Assembly: GCF_001885905.1 (NCBI RefSeq)
Contig: NZ_JXKM01000002.1
Coordinates: 362,258-426,257, forward strand
Length of the DNA stretch: 64,000 nucleotides
Reading direction: 5' to 3'
Source of the DNA: Enterococcus devriesei
GTDB taxonomy: Bacteria; Bacillota; Bacilli; Lactobacillales; Enterococcaceae
Shown here piece by piece: positions 18,245 to 26,405 of this stretch. The notes beneath the pieces are model-generated. The model had not been told where the DNA came from. It did not search any database and saw only the letters and a list, made by a program, of their open reading frames with translations. Position 1 is the first letter of the stretch. Every line of letters starts with the position of its first letter. The position numbers were made by a program, and so were the translations under genes.

Positions 18245-18284
18245 CCCCGTCTCTACTCTTTGAGGAAAAGAATTTCCATCAAAG
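18245..18284 (-). promoter_or_regulatory. Candidate translational attenuator before the FusB-like gene
   Basis: On the minus strand CTTTGATGGAAA pairs with TTTCCTCAAAG around a TTCT loop (18284-18258). The right arm UUUCCUC can alternatively pair over seven positions (one G-U) with GGGGAAA, which is the ribosome site of the FusB-like gene. A leader ORF stop is only 2 nt upstream of the left arm. This two-state arrangement resembles antibiotic-inducible attenuators. Basis: pairings seen; regulation inferred. Confidence 0.45.
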
Positions 18285-18286
18285 GA

Positions 18287-18346
18287 TTACTTATTAGCCG
18301 GCATGATTGCTTTCTTTGGCCGTACGATACAAGATGAGTGCTTCAT
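18287..18346 (-). CDS. Leader peptide candidate upstream of the FusB-like gene
   Basis: A 19-codon ORF encoding MKHSSCIVRPKKAIMPANK. The start has an ideal AGGAGGGG ribosome site 6 nt upstream (18360-18353). It ends 48 nt before the FusB-like start, right at the left arm of a hairpin. As I recall, plasmid fusB of staphylococci is controlled by a leader-peptide attenuator, which makes this arrangement meaningful. The same DNA is open in a second frame (18294-18416), so the ribosome site might instead be coincidental. Confidence 0.4.
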   Translation of the reverse strand: MKHSSCIVRPKKAIMPANK

Positions 18347-18416
18347 CAAGATCCCCTCCTACTTTTGCCAATTTAAACACTTTGGTAAGAATAATTGATT
18401 CGTTGTATTTCCGCAA
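18294..18416 (-). other. 40-codon open frame resembling a TPR-protein fragment
   Basis: From a TTG at 18416 the frame runs 40 residues to TAA at 18294 and contains the segment GGDLDEALILYRTAKES, which has the spacing of a tetratricopeptide helix pair. There is no convincing ribosome site, and stops lie just upstream. It could be the 3' remnant of a decayed TPR gene, a small protein, or chance. It overlaps the leader-peptide candidate in another frame; at most one is likely to be functional. Confidence 0.25.
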
Positions 18417-18541
18417 GTTTTATTATTTATGTCCTATAAAGAATGAATTTGAACGAGTTGTTGGTTTATTAAGATTCTTTTATTTTCTTTTAACGATAAT
18501 AGGGAAATGCTGTAATATCGGCTTTTTTATAAGGAATACGT

Positions 18542-18570
18542 TTGACCTTCCTGGTAAAAACCGATAGAAT
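18542..18570 (+). promoter_or_regulatory. Promoter of the LtaS-family gene
   Basis: TTGACC (18542-18547), a 17-nt spacer and TAGAAT (18565-18570) match a sigma-A promoter with one mismatch in each box. The predicted start near 18577 gives a 5' leader of about 32 nt with an AAGGAG ribosome site. Confidence 0.75.
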
Positions 18571-18608
18571 ATTTAAGATATATGGATAAAAATATAAGGA
18601 GCATGTAA

Positions 18609-20708
18609 ATGTCTCATTTAAAAAAATATACGAACTTTATTAAAACACGCATAGGCTTTTTCAGTTTATTGATACTGCTATTGTGGCTAAAAAATATGTT
18701 CGCCTACGTGGTCGATTTTCATTTAGGCATCCAAAGTCCGATGCAGTTATTTATTCTATTGATCAATCCTTTAAGCGTCTCGATGGTGCTGCTGAGTATT
18801 GGTCTATTCATTAAGCGTCCAAAGGTTGCTTACGCTACTTTATTCAGCATTTATGCGCTACTGACGATTTGGTTATTTTCCAATGCTGTTTATTATCGAG
18901 AGTTTACCGACTTCATTACAATCAATACCTTATTAGGGGCCGGTCAGGTTTCTACTGGTTTAGGTGAAAGCGCCCTACGGCTATTTCGTTGGTATGATTT
19001 CATTTATATTTTAGATTTGCTAGTGATTCCTGTTTTATTGATTAGAAAAAAACTACCGATAGCAACAGATTATCCACGTTTTCGTCAGGCCACAGCGTTA
19101 GCAGCTATATCCTTGTTGATTGGCAGCGGGAATATTTTTTTAGCGGAAATCGATCGTACCGGTCTATTGAGCCGACAATTTTCCCGGGAGTACTTAGTAA
19201 AATATTTAGGGATCAATGCCTTTACTTTATACGACAGTTATCAAACCTATCAAAACAACCAGATCCGAGCGGAAGCCAGCCCGACTGATTTAAAGGAAGT
19301 TGAAAGCTACATTAAAGATCATTATGCTGAACCGGATGATTCGATTTATGGAATCGCTAAAGGAAAAAATGTTGTCTACATCCATTTGGAGAGCTTTCAG
19401 CAATTTTTGATCGACTATCAGCTGCCAGATGAGAATGGCGTGAACCACACTGTCACTCCCTTTTTAAATAGCTTGTATCATGGTGAAAGTACCTATAGTT
19501 TTGATAATTTCTTTCATCAGGTAAAAGCTGGTAAAACATCCGATGCCGAAACATTGATGGAAAATTCGTTGTTTGGCCTAAATCAAGGGGCCTTATTCAC
19601 ACAAATGGGTGACAAAAATACTTTTGAAGCCGCTCCGAATATTTTAAAACAAAAAGCCGATTATACATCAGCTGTCTTTCATGGCCATTCTGCCTCTTTC
19701 TGGAATCGCGACAAAACTTATAAGCACTTAGGCTTTGATTATTTCTTTGATTCTTCTTACTACGATGTGAATGATGACAATTCCTTCCAATACGGGATGC
19801 ATGACAAGCCTTTCTTGAATCAATCAGTCCAATATTTGGAACATTTGCAGCAGCCTTTCTATGCAAAATTCATTACGGTTTCAAACCACTACCCTTATTC
19901 TCGCTTCAAGAATGAGGAAGATGGATTTCCGATGGCGAACACCAAAGATGAAACGATCAATGGCTATTTTGCTACAGCTAATTATTTAGATACTGCATTG
20001 AAAGAATTTTTTGATTACATGAAAGCTAGCGGACTGTATGACAATTCGATCTTTGTCTTGTACGGTGATCATTATGGGATTTCAAACACCCGTAATAAGG
20101 AATTGGCTCCGCTGCTTGGTAAAGATTCTGATAGTTGGACAGACTATGACAATGCTCAACTGCAGCGTGTTCCTTTCATGATCCATGTTCCTGGCGCGAC
20201 CAACGGCGGGATCAATCATACCTATGGTGGACAAGTTGATGCCCTCCCTACTCTCTTGCATTTATTAGGGATCAATTCAAAAAAATATTTGCAGCTAGGT
20301 CAAGATTTATTTTCTCCCGAACATAAGCAAGTAGTGGCCTTTAGAGATGGCGATTTTGTGACTCCGCAATATACTTTCTATGGAGGTAAAATGTACGACA
20401 ATCAGACAGCCCAAGTCATTGACGAGCCGACACCAGAGCAAGAGCAAGTCTTTACGGAGCTGAATCAGGCGGTGGATCAGCAACTGATTACCTCGGATAA
20501 AATCAATAACGGCGATTTACTGAGATTTTATCAAAATAGCGGATTAGACTCGATTGATCCTAACTCCTATGATTATCGCAACCAAAAGGCTCGACTAGAA
20601 ACGATCGAGCGACAAAAAGGCGCCAAGTCTTCTAGTTTGTATAGTGAGAATAACCAGCGCTCAACCGTTGGGCTTTATAAAACGAAAACCTATCAACAAT
20701 ACGAATAG
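18609..20708 (+). CDS. LtaS-family phosphoglycerol transferase (lipoteichoic acid synthase type)
   Basis: A 699-residue membrane enzyme of the alkaline phosphatase/sulfatase superfamily. Five N-terminal membrane helices span about residues 14-185, followed by a linker and an extracellular sulfatase domain. The catalytic threonine is T310 in GKTSDAET; YGDHYG near 483 and HGHSASFWNRD near 358 are metal or substrate segments. The family polymerises glycerol phosphate from phosphatidylglycerol onto a glycolipid anchor. Enterococci have two such genes, so this may be the main LTA synthase or its paralog. It has its own promoter and a strong terminator. Signal-peptidase cleavage after the helices is usual in the family but not assigned here. 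Confidence 0.9.
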   Translation: MSHLKKYTNFIKTRIGFFSLLILLLWLKNMFAYVVDFHLGIQSPMQLFILLINPLSVSMVLLSIGLFIKRPKVAYATLFSIYALLTIWLFSNAVYYREFTDFITINTLLGAGQVSTGLGESALRLFRWYDFIYILDLLVIPVLLIRKKLPIATDYPRFRQATALAAISLLIGSGNIFLAEIDRTGLLSRQFSREYLVKYLGINAFTLYDSYQTYQNNQIRAEASPTDLKEVESYIKDHYAEPDDSIYGIAKGKNVVYIHLESFQQFLIDYQLPDENGVNHTVTPFLNSLYHGESTYSFDNFFHQVKAGKTSDAETLMENSLFGLNQGALFTQMGDKNTFEAAPNILKQKADYTSAVFHGHSASFWNRDKTYKHLGFDYFFDSSYYDVNDDNSFQYGMHDKPFLNQSVQYLEHLQQPFYAKFITVSNHYPYSRFKNEEDGFPMANTKDETINGYFATANYLDTALKEFFDYMKASGLYDNSIFVLYGDHYGISNTRNKELAPLLGKDSDSWTDYDNAQLQRVPFMIHVPGATNGGINHTYGGQVDALPTLLHLLGINSKKYLQLGQDLFSPEHKQVVAFRDGDFVTPQYTFYGGKMYDNQTAQVIDEPTPEQEQVFTELNQAVDQQLITSDKINNGDLLRFYQNSGLDSIDPNSYDYRNQKARLETIERQKGAKSSSLYSENNQRSTVGLYKTKTYQQYE

Positions 20709-20721
20709 ACAATGTATTCGC

Positions 20722-20762
20722 AAAGAGGGTCTATGACAGCAACTGTCATAGACCCTCTTTTT
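20722..20762. terminator. Bidirectional terminator between ltaS-type and mutS2-like genes
   Basis: An 18-bp perfect stem (20722-20739 with 20743-20760) closes a CAA loop. A-tract on the left and T-tract on the right let it serve both convergent genes; the right arm touches the stop of the minus-strand gene. Confidence 0.92.
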
Positions 20763-22653
20763 AATTTTGCTGCTGGCGTTCTGCAGCGGCTTTTCTAAGT
20801 TTCCGTTGGGCTTTTTTAGAACCACGATCGATATCGCGGCGCTCCTTACGCGCTTGAAAATCTTCAAATAGATTTTCAACATCATAATCAGCTGGATACA
20901 ATTCTGTCGCACGAAATTCCAATTTGATTCGCCGCTTAGGAACTTCGATAAATTTGTCCTCAAAGAAGACTGAGACATTTTCACTAAATGGAATTTCTTG
21001 GTAGATCAAAGCCGGTTGCTGTTGCTCTAACAAGAAAACTTTGTCCCCTTTATAGTAAGTCATTGTGGGAATCGCGGTATTTGTCTTATCGGATTCTTTG
21101 ACTTTAAAATTCTTTTTCTCTAACTGATAATTTCGGTCAACAAAATAGTTTTGAGCTTTCTCGATGATTTTGTCATCAATTGCCATTTTTTTGGCGATCC
21201 ACAGTGCATTGCTTTCGCCGGTTTGGCCAATCAACAGGCGATATTTGGGCGTAAGCCGTTCGGCATCAAAGTCCATAGCAGCTGTAATAAAGTCGGGATG
21301 CTCTTCAGCAAAACGCTTGATTTCGCCGTAGTGGGTCGTTGTAATCAAAATACTGCCCTTTTGATAAAATTCTTCCATAATCGCTATTGCCAACGCGGCA
21401 CCTTCATTTGGCTCAGTACCACTACCTAGCTCATCTAGTAGAATAAGGCTATTTTCATGGGCCTGCCGCAGAATGGTTGAGATATTTTGCATATGACCGG
21501 AGAAGGTACTCAAGGCATTTTCAATACTTTGGGCGTCACCGATATCAACAAAAATTTGATCAAAAATAGCGATCTCAGAACCTGCTTTAGCTGGAATCTG
21601 TAACCCAATCATCGTCATTAAGGTCAATAGAGCGACTGTTTTTAAGACCACTGTCTTGCCGCCGGCGTTAGGCCCGGTGATTGTTAAACCACGGTAGTCT
21701 TTGCCAATGGTCAAGTCTAGCGGCACAGCATGGTCGATCAGCGGATGAGTCGCTGCAACTAAATGAATATAGCCACGAGCATTTATTTTTGGTGTTAGAC
21801 CTTTTAACTCGCGACTGAATTTTCCACGAGCAAAAATCTGATCGAACTCAGCGATAATCTCAATGCTTTGCTGTATCATTGGCAAGGCTTCTGCCAATAG
21901 CCCGGTTGAGGTCGCCAAAATTTGATAAACTTCCGCCTCTTCGGTCATTTTATGGTACGTCAGCTGTTCATTCCAGCGACTGACACTACTAGGCTCGATA
22001 TAAGCCGTCGTCCCCTTACTAGAAAGCTCAACGATTGTTCCCTTGACTTGCTTTTTGTACGCGGCTTTGATCGGTACGGTAAAAATATCGTTTCGCTTAG
22101 AGATAATGGCTTCTTGTAATTTCTCTTTATTTTGTCGAATGAATTTTTTTAGTAATTCTTGGATCTTATCCTCTGTTTCAGCAATGTCTCGTCGCGCACG
22201 TCGTAATTCACGACTCGCGTTATCAACGACCCGTCCGTTACGAATAACTTGATAAATCTCTTCTTCGATTTCTTGGAAATCATTTAATCCTTGCCCGTAA
22301 CGATTCAGTAATGGAGCGATACTTTGATTTTTTTCAAAAAATTGGCGAATCAAGCGCAGACTGCGAAGAAAATCGGCATACTCTAACAATTCAGATGGTG
22401 TTAAAACAAAGCCCTTTTCAAGCTGTTTCGTTATGTGTTCTGCGCTTTGCAAGCCCATAAAGGGAACGTGCAGTCCACTATCTAAAAGTTTTTTAGCTTC
22501 TTCCGTTTCGTTCAGTCTTTTTTCGACAACTGATAATTTAGAATGGGGCTGTAAATTGTCGATCAACGTTTTTCCAAAACTGCTAATCGCATAGTTAGCA
22601 AGCTGTTGTTTGATTTCAATAAATTGTGTTTTTGTAAATGTTTCGTTATTCAT
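20761..22653 (-). CDS. MutS2-like ATPase lacking the Smr nuclease domain
   Basis: A 630-residue protein with the MutS2 arrangement: core/lever helices (about 1-290), then the ABC-type ATPase with Walker A GPNAGGKT near residue 318, the LSTFSGHMQNI signature, Walker B LILLDELGSGTEPNEG and TTTHYGEIKR. Normal MutS2 is about 780 residues and ends in an Smr endonuclease domain; here the sequence ends in a lysine/arginine-rich tail after a small KOW-like segment (YYKGDKVFLLE). MutS2 splits collided ribosomes or suppresses recombination; a form without Smr would lack the cleaving domain. A full-length MutS2 is probably elsewhere in the genome. Ribosome site AAAGGGAGAG precedes the ATG. Confidence 0.85.
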   Translation of the reverse strand: MNNETFTKTQFIEIKQQLANYAISSFGKTLIDNLQPHSKLSVVEKRLNETEEAKKLLDSGLHVPFMGLQSAEHITKQLEKGFVLTPSELLEYADFLRSLRLIRQFFEKNQSIAPLLNRYGQGLNDFQEIEEEIYQVIRNGRVVDNASRELRRARRDIAETEDKIQELLKKFIRQNKEKLQEAIISKRNDIFTVPIKAAYKKQVKGTIVELSSKGTTAYIEPSSVSRWNEQLTYHKMTEEAEVYQILATSTGLLAEALPMIQQSIEIIAEFDQIFARGKFSRELKGLTPKINARGYIHLVAATHPLIDHAVPLDLTIGKDYRGLTITGPNAGGKTVVLKTVALLTLMTMIGLQIPAKAGSEIAIFDQIFVDIGDAQSIENALSTFSGHMQNISTILRQAHENSLILLDELGSGTEPNEGAALAIAIMEEFYQKGSILITTTHYGEIKRFAEEHPDFITAAMDFDAERLTPKYRLLIGQTGESNALWIAKKMAIDDKIIEKAQNYFVDRNYQLEKKNFKVKESDKTNTAIPTMTYYKGDKVFLLEQQQPALIYQEIPFSENVSVFFEDKFIEVPKRRIKLEFRATELYPADYDVENLFEDFQARKERRDIDRGSKKAQRKLRKAAAERQQQN

Positions 22654-22719
22654 GGTCTCTCCCTTTCGTTTAAGACCCTATCAAAGCTAAGGCAGACTTA
22701 ACAAAATATAATCGCAGTC

Positions 22720-23080
22720 GTTAAAAAGTGGGACTGATAGCTAGTTTGAACTAAAGTACTCACTTTTCACTACGTATATGATTTTACTAAATGCGCTGAA
22801 GCACATAGTAGAACTCGCAGTCGACTCCAAAAATATGAAGGAAAATAAATTCCTATCAGAATTTATTTTTTTTAGTCGTCGACATATCATCCAACTAGAC
22901 TTCTCACTTAAAGAATCAGTGATATTAATATACTTATTCCTTAGGGCAACGAGCTGCGAAAAGTTGTAAGGACAGCTAGTTTAAACTAAAGTACTCACTT
23001 TTCCAAGTTCAGGAAAAGTGAATTTAATCTTCACTACGCTTACGATTGCTCTAACCTGCTAAAGCAGGAAGAGCAACTCG
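22720..23080. repeat. Two imperfect hairpin-containing repeats upstream of the mutS2-like gene
   Basis: On the minus strand two related blocks begin at about 23080 and 22820. Both start GCGAGTT, contain a hairpin of different sequence (GCTCTTCCTGC-ttta-GCAGGTTAGAGC in the first; CTACTATGTGC-ttca-GCGCATTTAGTA in the second), continue through CGTAGTGAA, and end with the same 20-nt AAAAGTGAGTACTTTAGTT(C/T)-type string and ACTAGCT. Different stems in the same place suggest that structure, not sequence, is kept. No ORF is credible in this part of the 650-bp gap. Confidence 0.6.
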
Positions 23081-23081
23081 C

Positions 23082-23256
23082 AAAAAAAGCTATAGAGATT
23101 CCTCTCCATAGCTTGAAATGATTCATCCGCTTTGATAGGTATCTAATTTGGCATGCAAAATAAACTGTTAGACAACAGGATTTTTTGCTATTTAGTTACT
23201 CCAAATTAAATAACTACACTCACCAAGACACCTCATTATATTTGTTAAGTTTCCTT
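23082..23256 (-). ncRNA. Candidate ~175-nt small RNA downstream of asnB
   Basis: A near-consensus promoter, TTGACA (23291-23286), 17-nt spacer and TATGCT (23268-23263), reads leftward on the minus strand with a start near 23256. A 12-bp terminator stem (23114-23103 with 23098-23087, one G-U) followed by seven T ends it near 23082. Between them a hairpin lies at 23155-23188 (GCAAAA and CTGTT arms). Only very short ORFs without good ribosome sites fit inside. This unit is separate from asnB, whose stop is at 23306. I cannot assign it to a known RNA family. Confidence 0.5.
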
Positions 23257-23262
23257 GTTACT

Positions 23263-23291
23263 AGCATAACCTGACAGATATTAATTGTCAA
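23263..23291 (-). promoter_or_regulatory. Consensus promoter driving the candidate small RNA
   Basis: TTGACA-N17-TATGCT on the minus strand; perfect -35, good -10 and optimal spacing. It lies just beyond the asnB stop and points away from asnB toward the mutS2-like gene. Confidence 0.7.
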
Positions 23292-23305
23292 ATTGAATGA
23301 AAAAA

Positions 23306-25186
23306 TTACGCAATTGTTGCTGGGACTGGTTTGACACCATCGTTGATGAAATAAACTTGATACCACGTTAAGAAGGTGTAGATCGTCCAGATTTTACGAC
23401 GACCGTCTGCTGTTCCAGCGAAATTATCGTCTAATAATTTTACGATCTTATCTTGATCAAAAAATTCTTTCACGAAGTCTTGAGTAAAGACATCACGGAC
23501 GATGTGATAATATTTTTCTTCACGCAACCAGTCTTTGATAGGAACTGGGAAGCCTAGTTTCTCACGATTGTACCATTCTTCTGGCAAATGACGTGCAGCT
23601 GCTTGGCGGAAAGCGTATTTTGTATTTTCAGCATTGATCAAGTATTTCGTAGGAACGACCTCTGAAACCTTCATCAATTCTTTATCTAGTAATGGAACCC
23701 GAACTTCTAATGAGCTGGCCATTGATAATTTGTCAGCTTTCAAAAGAATATCCTTTGGCATCCATTGGTGCATATCCAAATATTGCATTTTTTTGATTTC
23801 GGACATGTCTTGAACTTTTTCGTAATGCACATCCACGATGTCTTTGATCGTAGGGCTTTGTTGGAATTCAGGTTGTAAATAATCAACAGCTTCATCTTCT
23901 TCAAAGACTCTAGCTTGACCGATGAAGAATTCTTCAGCCGGTGCTAATGACGTATACAAATGCAACGCACCTTTGAAGGTTTTGCCTTTCAACCCTTTAG
24001 CGATCGAGTAGCGCATGCCTTTTGGTAATTTTTTCAAACCTTCAGCTACTACCATGACAGCTTTAGATCTTGTGTTCATCCCATAGGCTTGATAGCCGGC
24101 GAATAATTCGTCTGCTCCTTCACCACTCAAGGCGACGCGGACATCACGACTGGCAAGTTCGGCCAAGAAATACAAAGGTACACATGAAGGGTTTGAATCA
24201 GGCTCATCCAAATGGTATTGGATCAGCGGGAAATATTCAAAGGCTTCATCTCCAGTAACGACACGAGACGTATTATTTAAATCAATCAAATCCGCCAATT
24301 TCTTAGCTTCGATAGATTCATTATAGGATTTGTCGCCAAAACCGATCGAATATGAATGCTCTGGGCGTAATACAGCCGTTACATAGCTTGAATCGACCCC
24401 AGATGATAAGAACGAGCCAACTTCAACGTCAGCGATTCGGTGAGCTTCTACTGATTTCACAACCGTGTCATCAATCAAATCAACCGTTTCGTCTAAAGTC
24501 ATATTGGTTTCTTGCTCTTTGGCATCCCAATATTGCTGGATATCCAGCTTGCCATCTTTATAAGTAAAGTAATGGCCTTCTTTGATCCGGTAAACATTCT
24601 TGAAGAAGGTTTCGTCTAAGGCTGAATATTGGAAGGTCATATAAGGCTTCAAGGCTTCTCTATTAAGCTCTTTGACAAAGTTTGGATGTTGTAAGAAGCT
24701 TTTGATTTCTGAACCGTACATGAACGTTCCGTTCATTAGTGCGTAATACAAAGGTTTAATTCCAAAATGATCACGGGCACCGAATAATTCTTGTTTTTCC
24801 GTATCCCAAATCACGAAGGCGAACATCCCACGGATTTTTTGCAACAGTTCTACACCGTATTCTTCGTAGCCATGTAGTAAAACTTCCGTATCGGCATGAG
24901 TCGTAAAGATATGTCCTTTCGCGATCAGATCTTCGCGAATGCTTTGATAATTATATATTTCTCCATTAAAGGTAATAATCTTTGTTTCATCTTCGTTTTT
25001 GATGGGCTGAGTGCCACCTTCAAGGTCAATGATACTTAGACGACGGAATCCTAAAGCTGCGCCTTCGTCGATAAATTGTCCCGCGCTATTTGGTCCGCGG
25101 TGAACAATCGTATCCATCATATTTTTAACAATTTGTTCTTTTTGCGTTGTATTTGAACGATCAATAAATCCTACAATTCCACACAC
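23306..25186 (-). CDS. asnB: Glutamine-hydrolysing asparagine synthase
   Basis: Makes asparagine from aspartate, glutamine and ATP. The 626-residue protein starts M-C-G-I-V-G-F, with Cys2 as the glutaminase nucleophile, followed by the class II amidotransferase domain (about 1-210; HRGPNSAG, FNGEIYN) and the synthetase domain with the PP-loop LSSGVDSS near 264. The C-terminal KADKLSMASSLEVRVPLLD is typical. The start codon is GTG, and GAGGG lies upstream. It stands alone, preceded by two tandem terminators of the upstream operon. The 626-residue size fits the AsnB/AsnO group of Bacilli. Confidence 0.93.
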   Translation of the reverse strand: MCGIVGFIDRSNTTQKEQIVKNMMDTIVHRGPNSAGQFIDEGAALGFRRLSIIDLEGGTQPIKNEDETKIITFNGEIYNYQSIREDLIAKGHIFTTHADTEVLLHGYEEYGVELLQKIRGMFAFVIWDTEKQELFGARDHFGIKPLYYALMNGTFMYGSEIKSFLQHPNFVKELNREALKPYMTFQYSALDETFFKNVYRIKEGHYFTYKDGKLDIQQYWDAKEQETNMTLDETVDLIDDTVVKSVEAHRIADVEVGSFLSSGVDSSYVTAVLRPEHSYSIGFGDKSYNESIEAKKLADLIDLNNTSRVVTGDEAFEYFPLIQYHLDEPDSNPSCVPLYFLAELASRDVRVALSGEGADELFAGYQAYGMNTRSKAVMVVAEGLKKLPKGMRYSIAKGLKGKTFKGALHLYTSLAPAEEFFIGQARVFEEDEAVDYLQPEFQQSPTIKDIVDVHYEKVQDMSEIKKMQYLDMHQWMPKDILLKADKLSMASSLEVRVPLLDKELMKVSEVVPTKYLINAENTKYAFRQAAARHLPEEWYNREKLGFPVPIKDWLREEKYYHIVRDVFTQDFVKEFFDQDKIVKLLDDNFAGTADGRRKIWTIYTFLTWYQVYFINDGVKPVPATIA

Positions 25187-25291
25187 AATCTCTACCCTCT
25201 TTCAAACATGGTAAATGATACTCTTTCATATCAACTTTCAAAGTATATCATACGATTTAATGACTTTCACGATTGAACGTGATTTCCTTGT

Positions 25292-25328
25292 AAAAAAAGG
25301 CGAAAACCTTAATAATTTTCAAAGGCCT
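25292..25328 (-). terminator. Second terminator-like hairpin upstream of asnB
   Basis: On the minus strand AGGC and GAAAA (with a bulge) pair with TTTTC-GCCT and run into seven T (25298-25292). It lies after the main terminator at 25341-25371, so it may be a back-up terminator or part of an asnB attenuator. Confidence 0.5.
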
Positions 25329-25340
25329 CGTGAATTTGAC

Positions 25341-25371
25341 GAAAAAAACTGTGCCAAGATTGGCACAGTTT
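25341..25371 (-). terminator. Terminator of the two-gene unknown operon
   Basis: AAACTGTGCCA (25346-25356) pairs perfectly with TGGCACAGTTT (25361-25371) around AGAT, and a T-tract follows on the minus strand. Confidence 0.9.
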
Positions 25372-25373
25372 CA

Positions 25374-26405
25374 TTAATCCGTAATCGTTAACGGCACCAA
25401 GAAAGGATAGCTGCCAAAGAATTCAATCAGCGATTTATTTTTACGATCAGTATTTAACTTTAGGCTGCTAGTATGTGCAAGATTGTCTTGTTTGATAGTG
25501 ACGGTTTGGTTGCCATCAAGAGCGACCAGATAACTGTCCTCACCAACTTTTTTAAAGTCATATTTTTCATTGTCCATCGTGGTAATGAAGATCTGATCTA
25601 AAACATCCACCGGTGTCTGGTGTTTCAACTGAACATCAAGATCTAACGGCTCGCTATTATCTAAAAGATTCTTATCAAAACTAAATCCGAGCTCCTTCAT
25701 GTGGGCAATGACATCATTCATTTCACGGCTAAACATCGAGTTTTGTCCGCTAGTATAAATATGTTCATAGTAACAATCCTTCAACAGTGTTAAAACTGCG
25801 GTATCCAAGACAGTTACGGACATAGAAGCCGGATCAACCTCCATCAATTTGATTTTCTCGCTGCGAAGTTTGCCATCAGAGGTTGGCATCATGAAACTGA
25901 AACAGATTTTGTCCTCATTCGTTAAGCGATAGGATAGATTGAAATGTTTTGTTTCCCAGGTTGAAAATTCATTGGATGAGAGTTGTAGTCCGTGATTTTC
26001 TAACGGCTTGATCAACTCAAAGGTAAAGTACTCCATTAACGCCCCTTTAGCGATTGCCGAAGCAGATTCTTCCTCTTTCACAAAAATTTTCTTATAGTAA
26101 TCCAACAGCGTTGTAAAATCCGATTCCATCAAAAGTTTGCGGAATTTCAAATCCGCTAATTCTTTTTCAGCATCGTCGATCAAGCTCAAAAGATCCTGAT
26201 AATTCTGTTCGCGATTGTCATAATAATTCAAAGCGGACCCGCTGACTGGTTTGTCTTGTGCGGTCGTTTTAAGACTTTCAGTCCCGATGTCTTCCGCTGA
26301 TTCTTCCGGGTGCAGAATCTCTTTTTCGCGAATATTTAATTCGGGCTCTTCAGTGTCTACTAAGGAATCATAGATTTGATTAATTCGATTCTTTTCTTCC
26401 GTCAT
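25374..26405 (-). CDS. Unrecognised 343-residue cytoplasmic protein
   Basis: I do not recognise this protein. It has an acidic, low-complexity N-terminus (about 1-60), a predicted coiled segment (DLLSLIDDAEKELADLKFRK, about 71-90), and a mixed alpha/beta remainder with no signal peptide or membrane segment and few cysteines. Its ATG directly follows the stop of the preceding gene (TAA-ATG), so the pair is translationally coupled and the products very likely form a complex or act in one process. A strong terminator follows. A role with the coiled-coil partner is inference from arrangement only. Confidence 0.75.
   Translation of the reverse strand: MTEEKNRINQIYDSLVDTEEPELNIREKEILHPEESAEDIGTESLKTTAQDKPVSGSALNYYDNREQNYQDLLSLIDDAEKELADLKFRKLLMESDFTTLLDYYKKIFVKEEESASAIAKGALMEYFTFELIKPLENHGLQLSSNEFSTWETKHFNLSYRLTNEDKICFSFMMPTSDGKLRSEKIKLMEVDPASMSVTVLDTAVLTLLKDCYYEHIYTSGQNSMFSREMNDVIAHMKELGFSFDKNLLDNSEPLDLDVQLKHQTPVDVLDQIFITTMDNEKYDFKKVGEDSYLVALDGNQTVTIKQDNLAHTSSLKLNTDRKNKSLIEFFGSYPFLVPLTITD

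Noticed and set aside
18307-18567. 86-codon plus-strand open frame before the LtaS-type gene
   Set aside because: No ribosome site, unlikely composition, it runs across the consensus promoter at 18542-18570 and is antisense to the fusB-type leader.
22778-22969. 63-codon plus-strand open frame in the gap before the mutS2-like gene
   Set aside because: No ribosome site; overlaps the hairpin repeats; hydrophobic composition follows from AT-richness.
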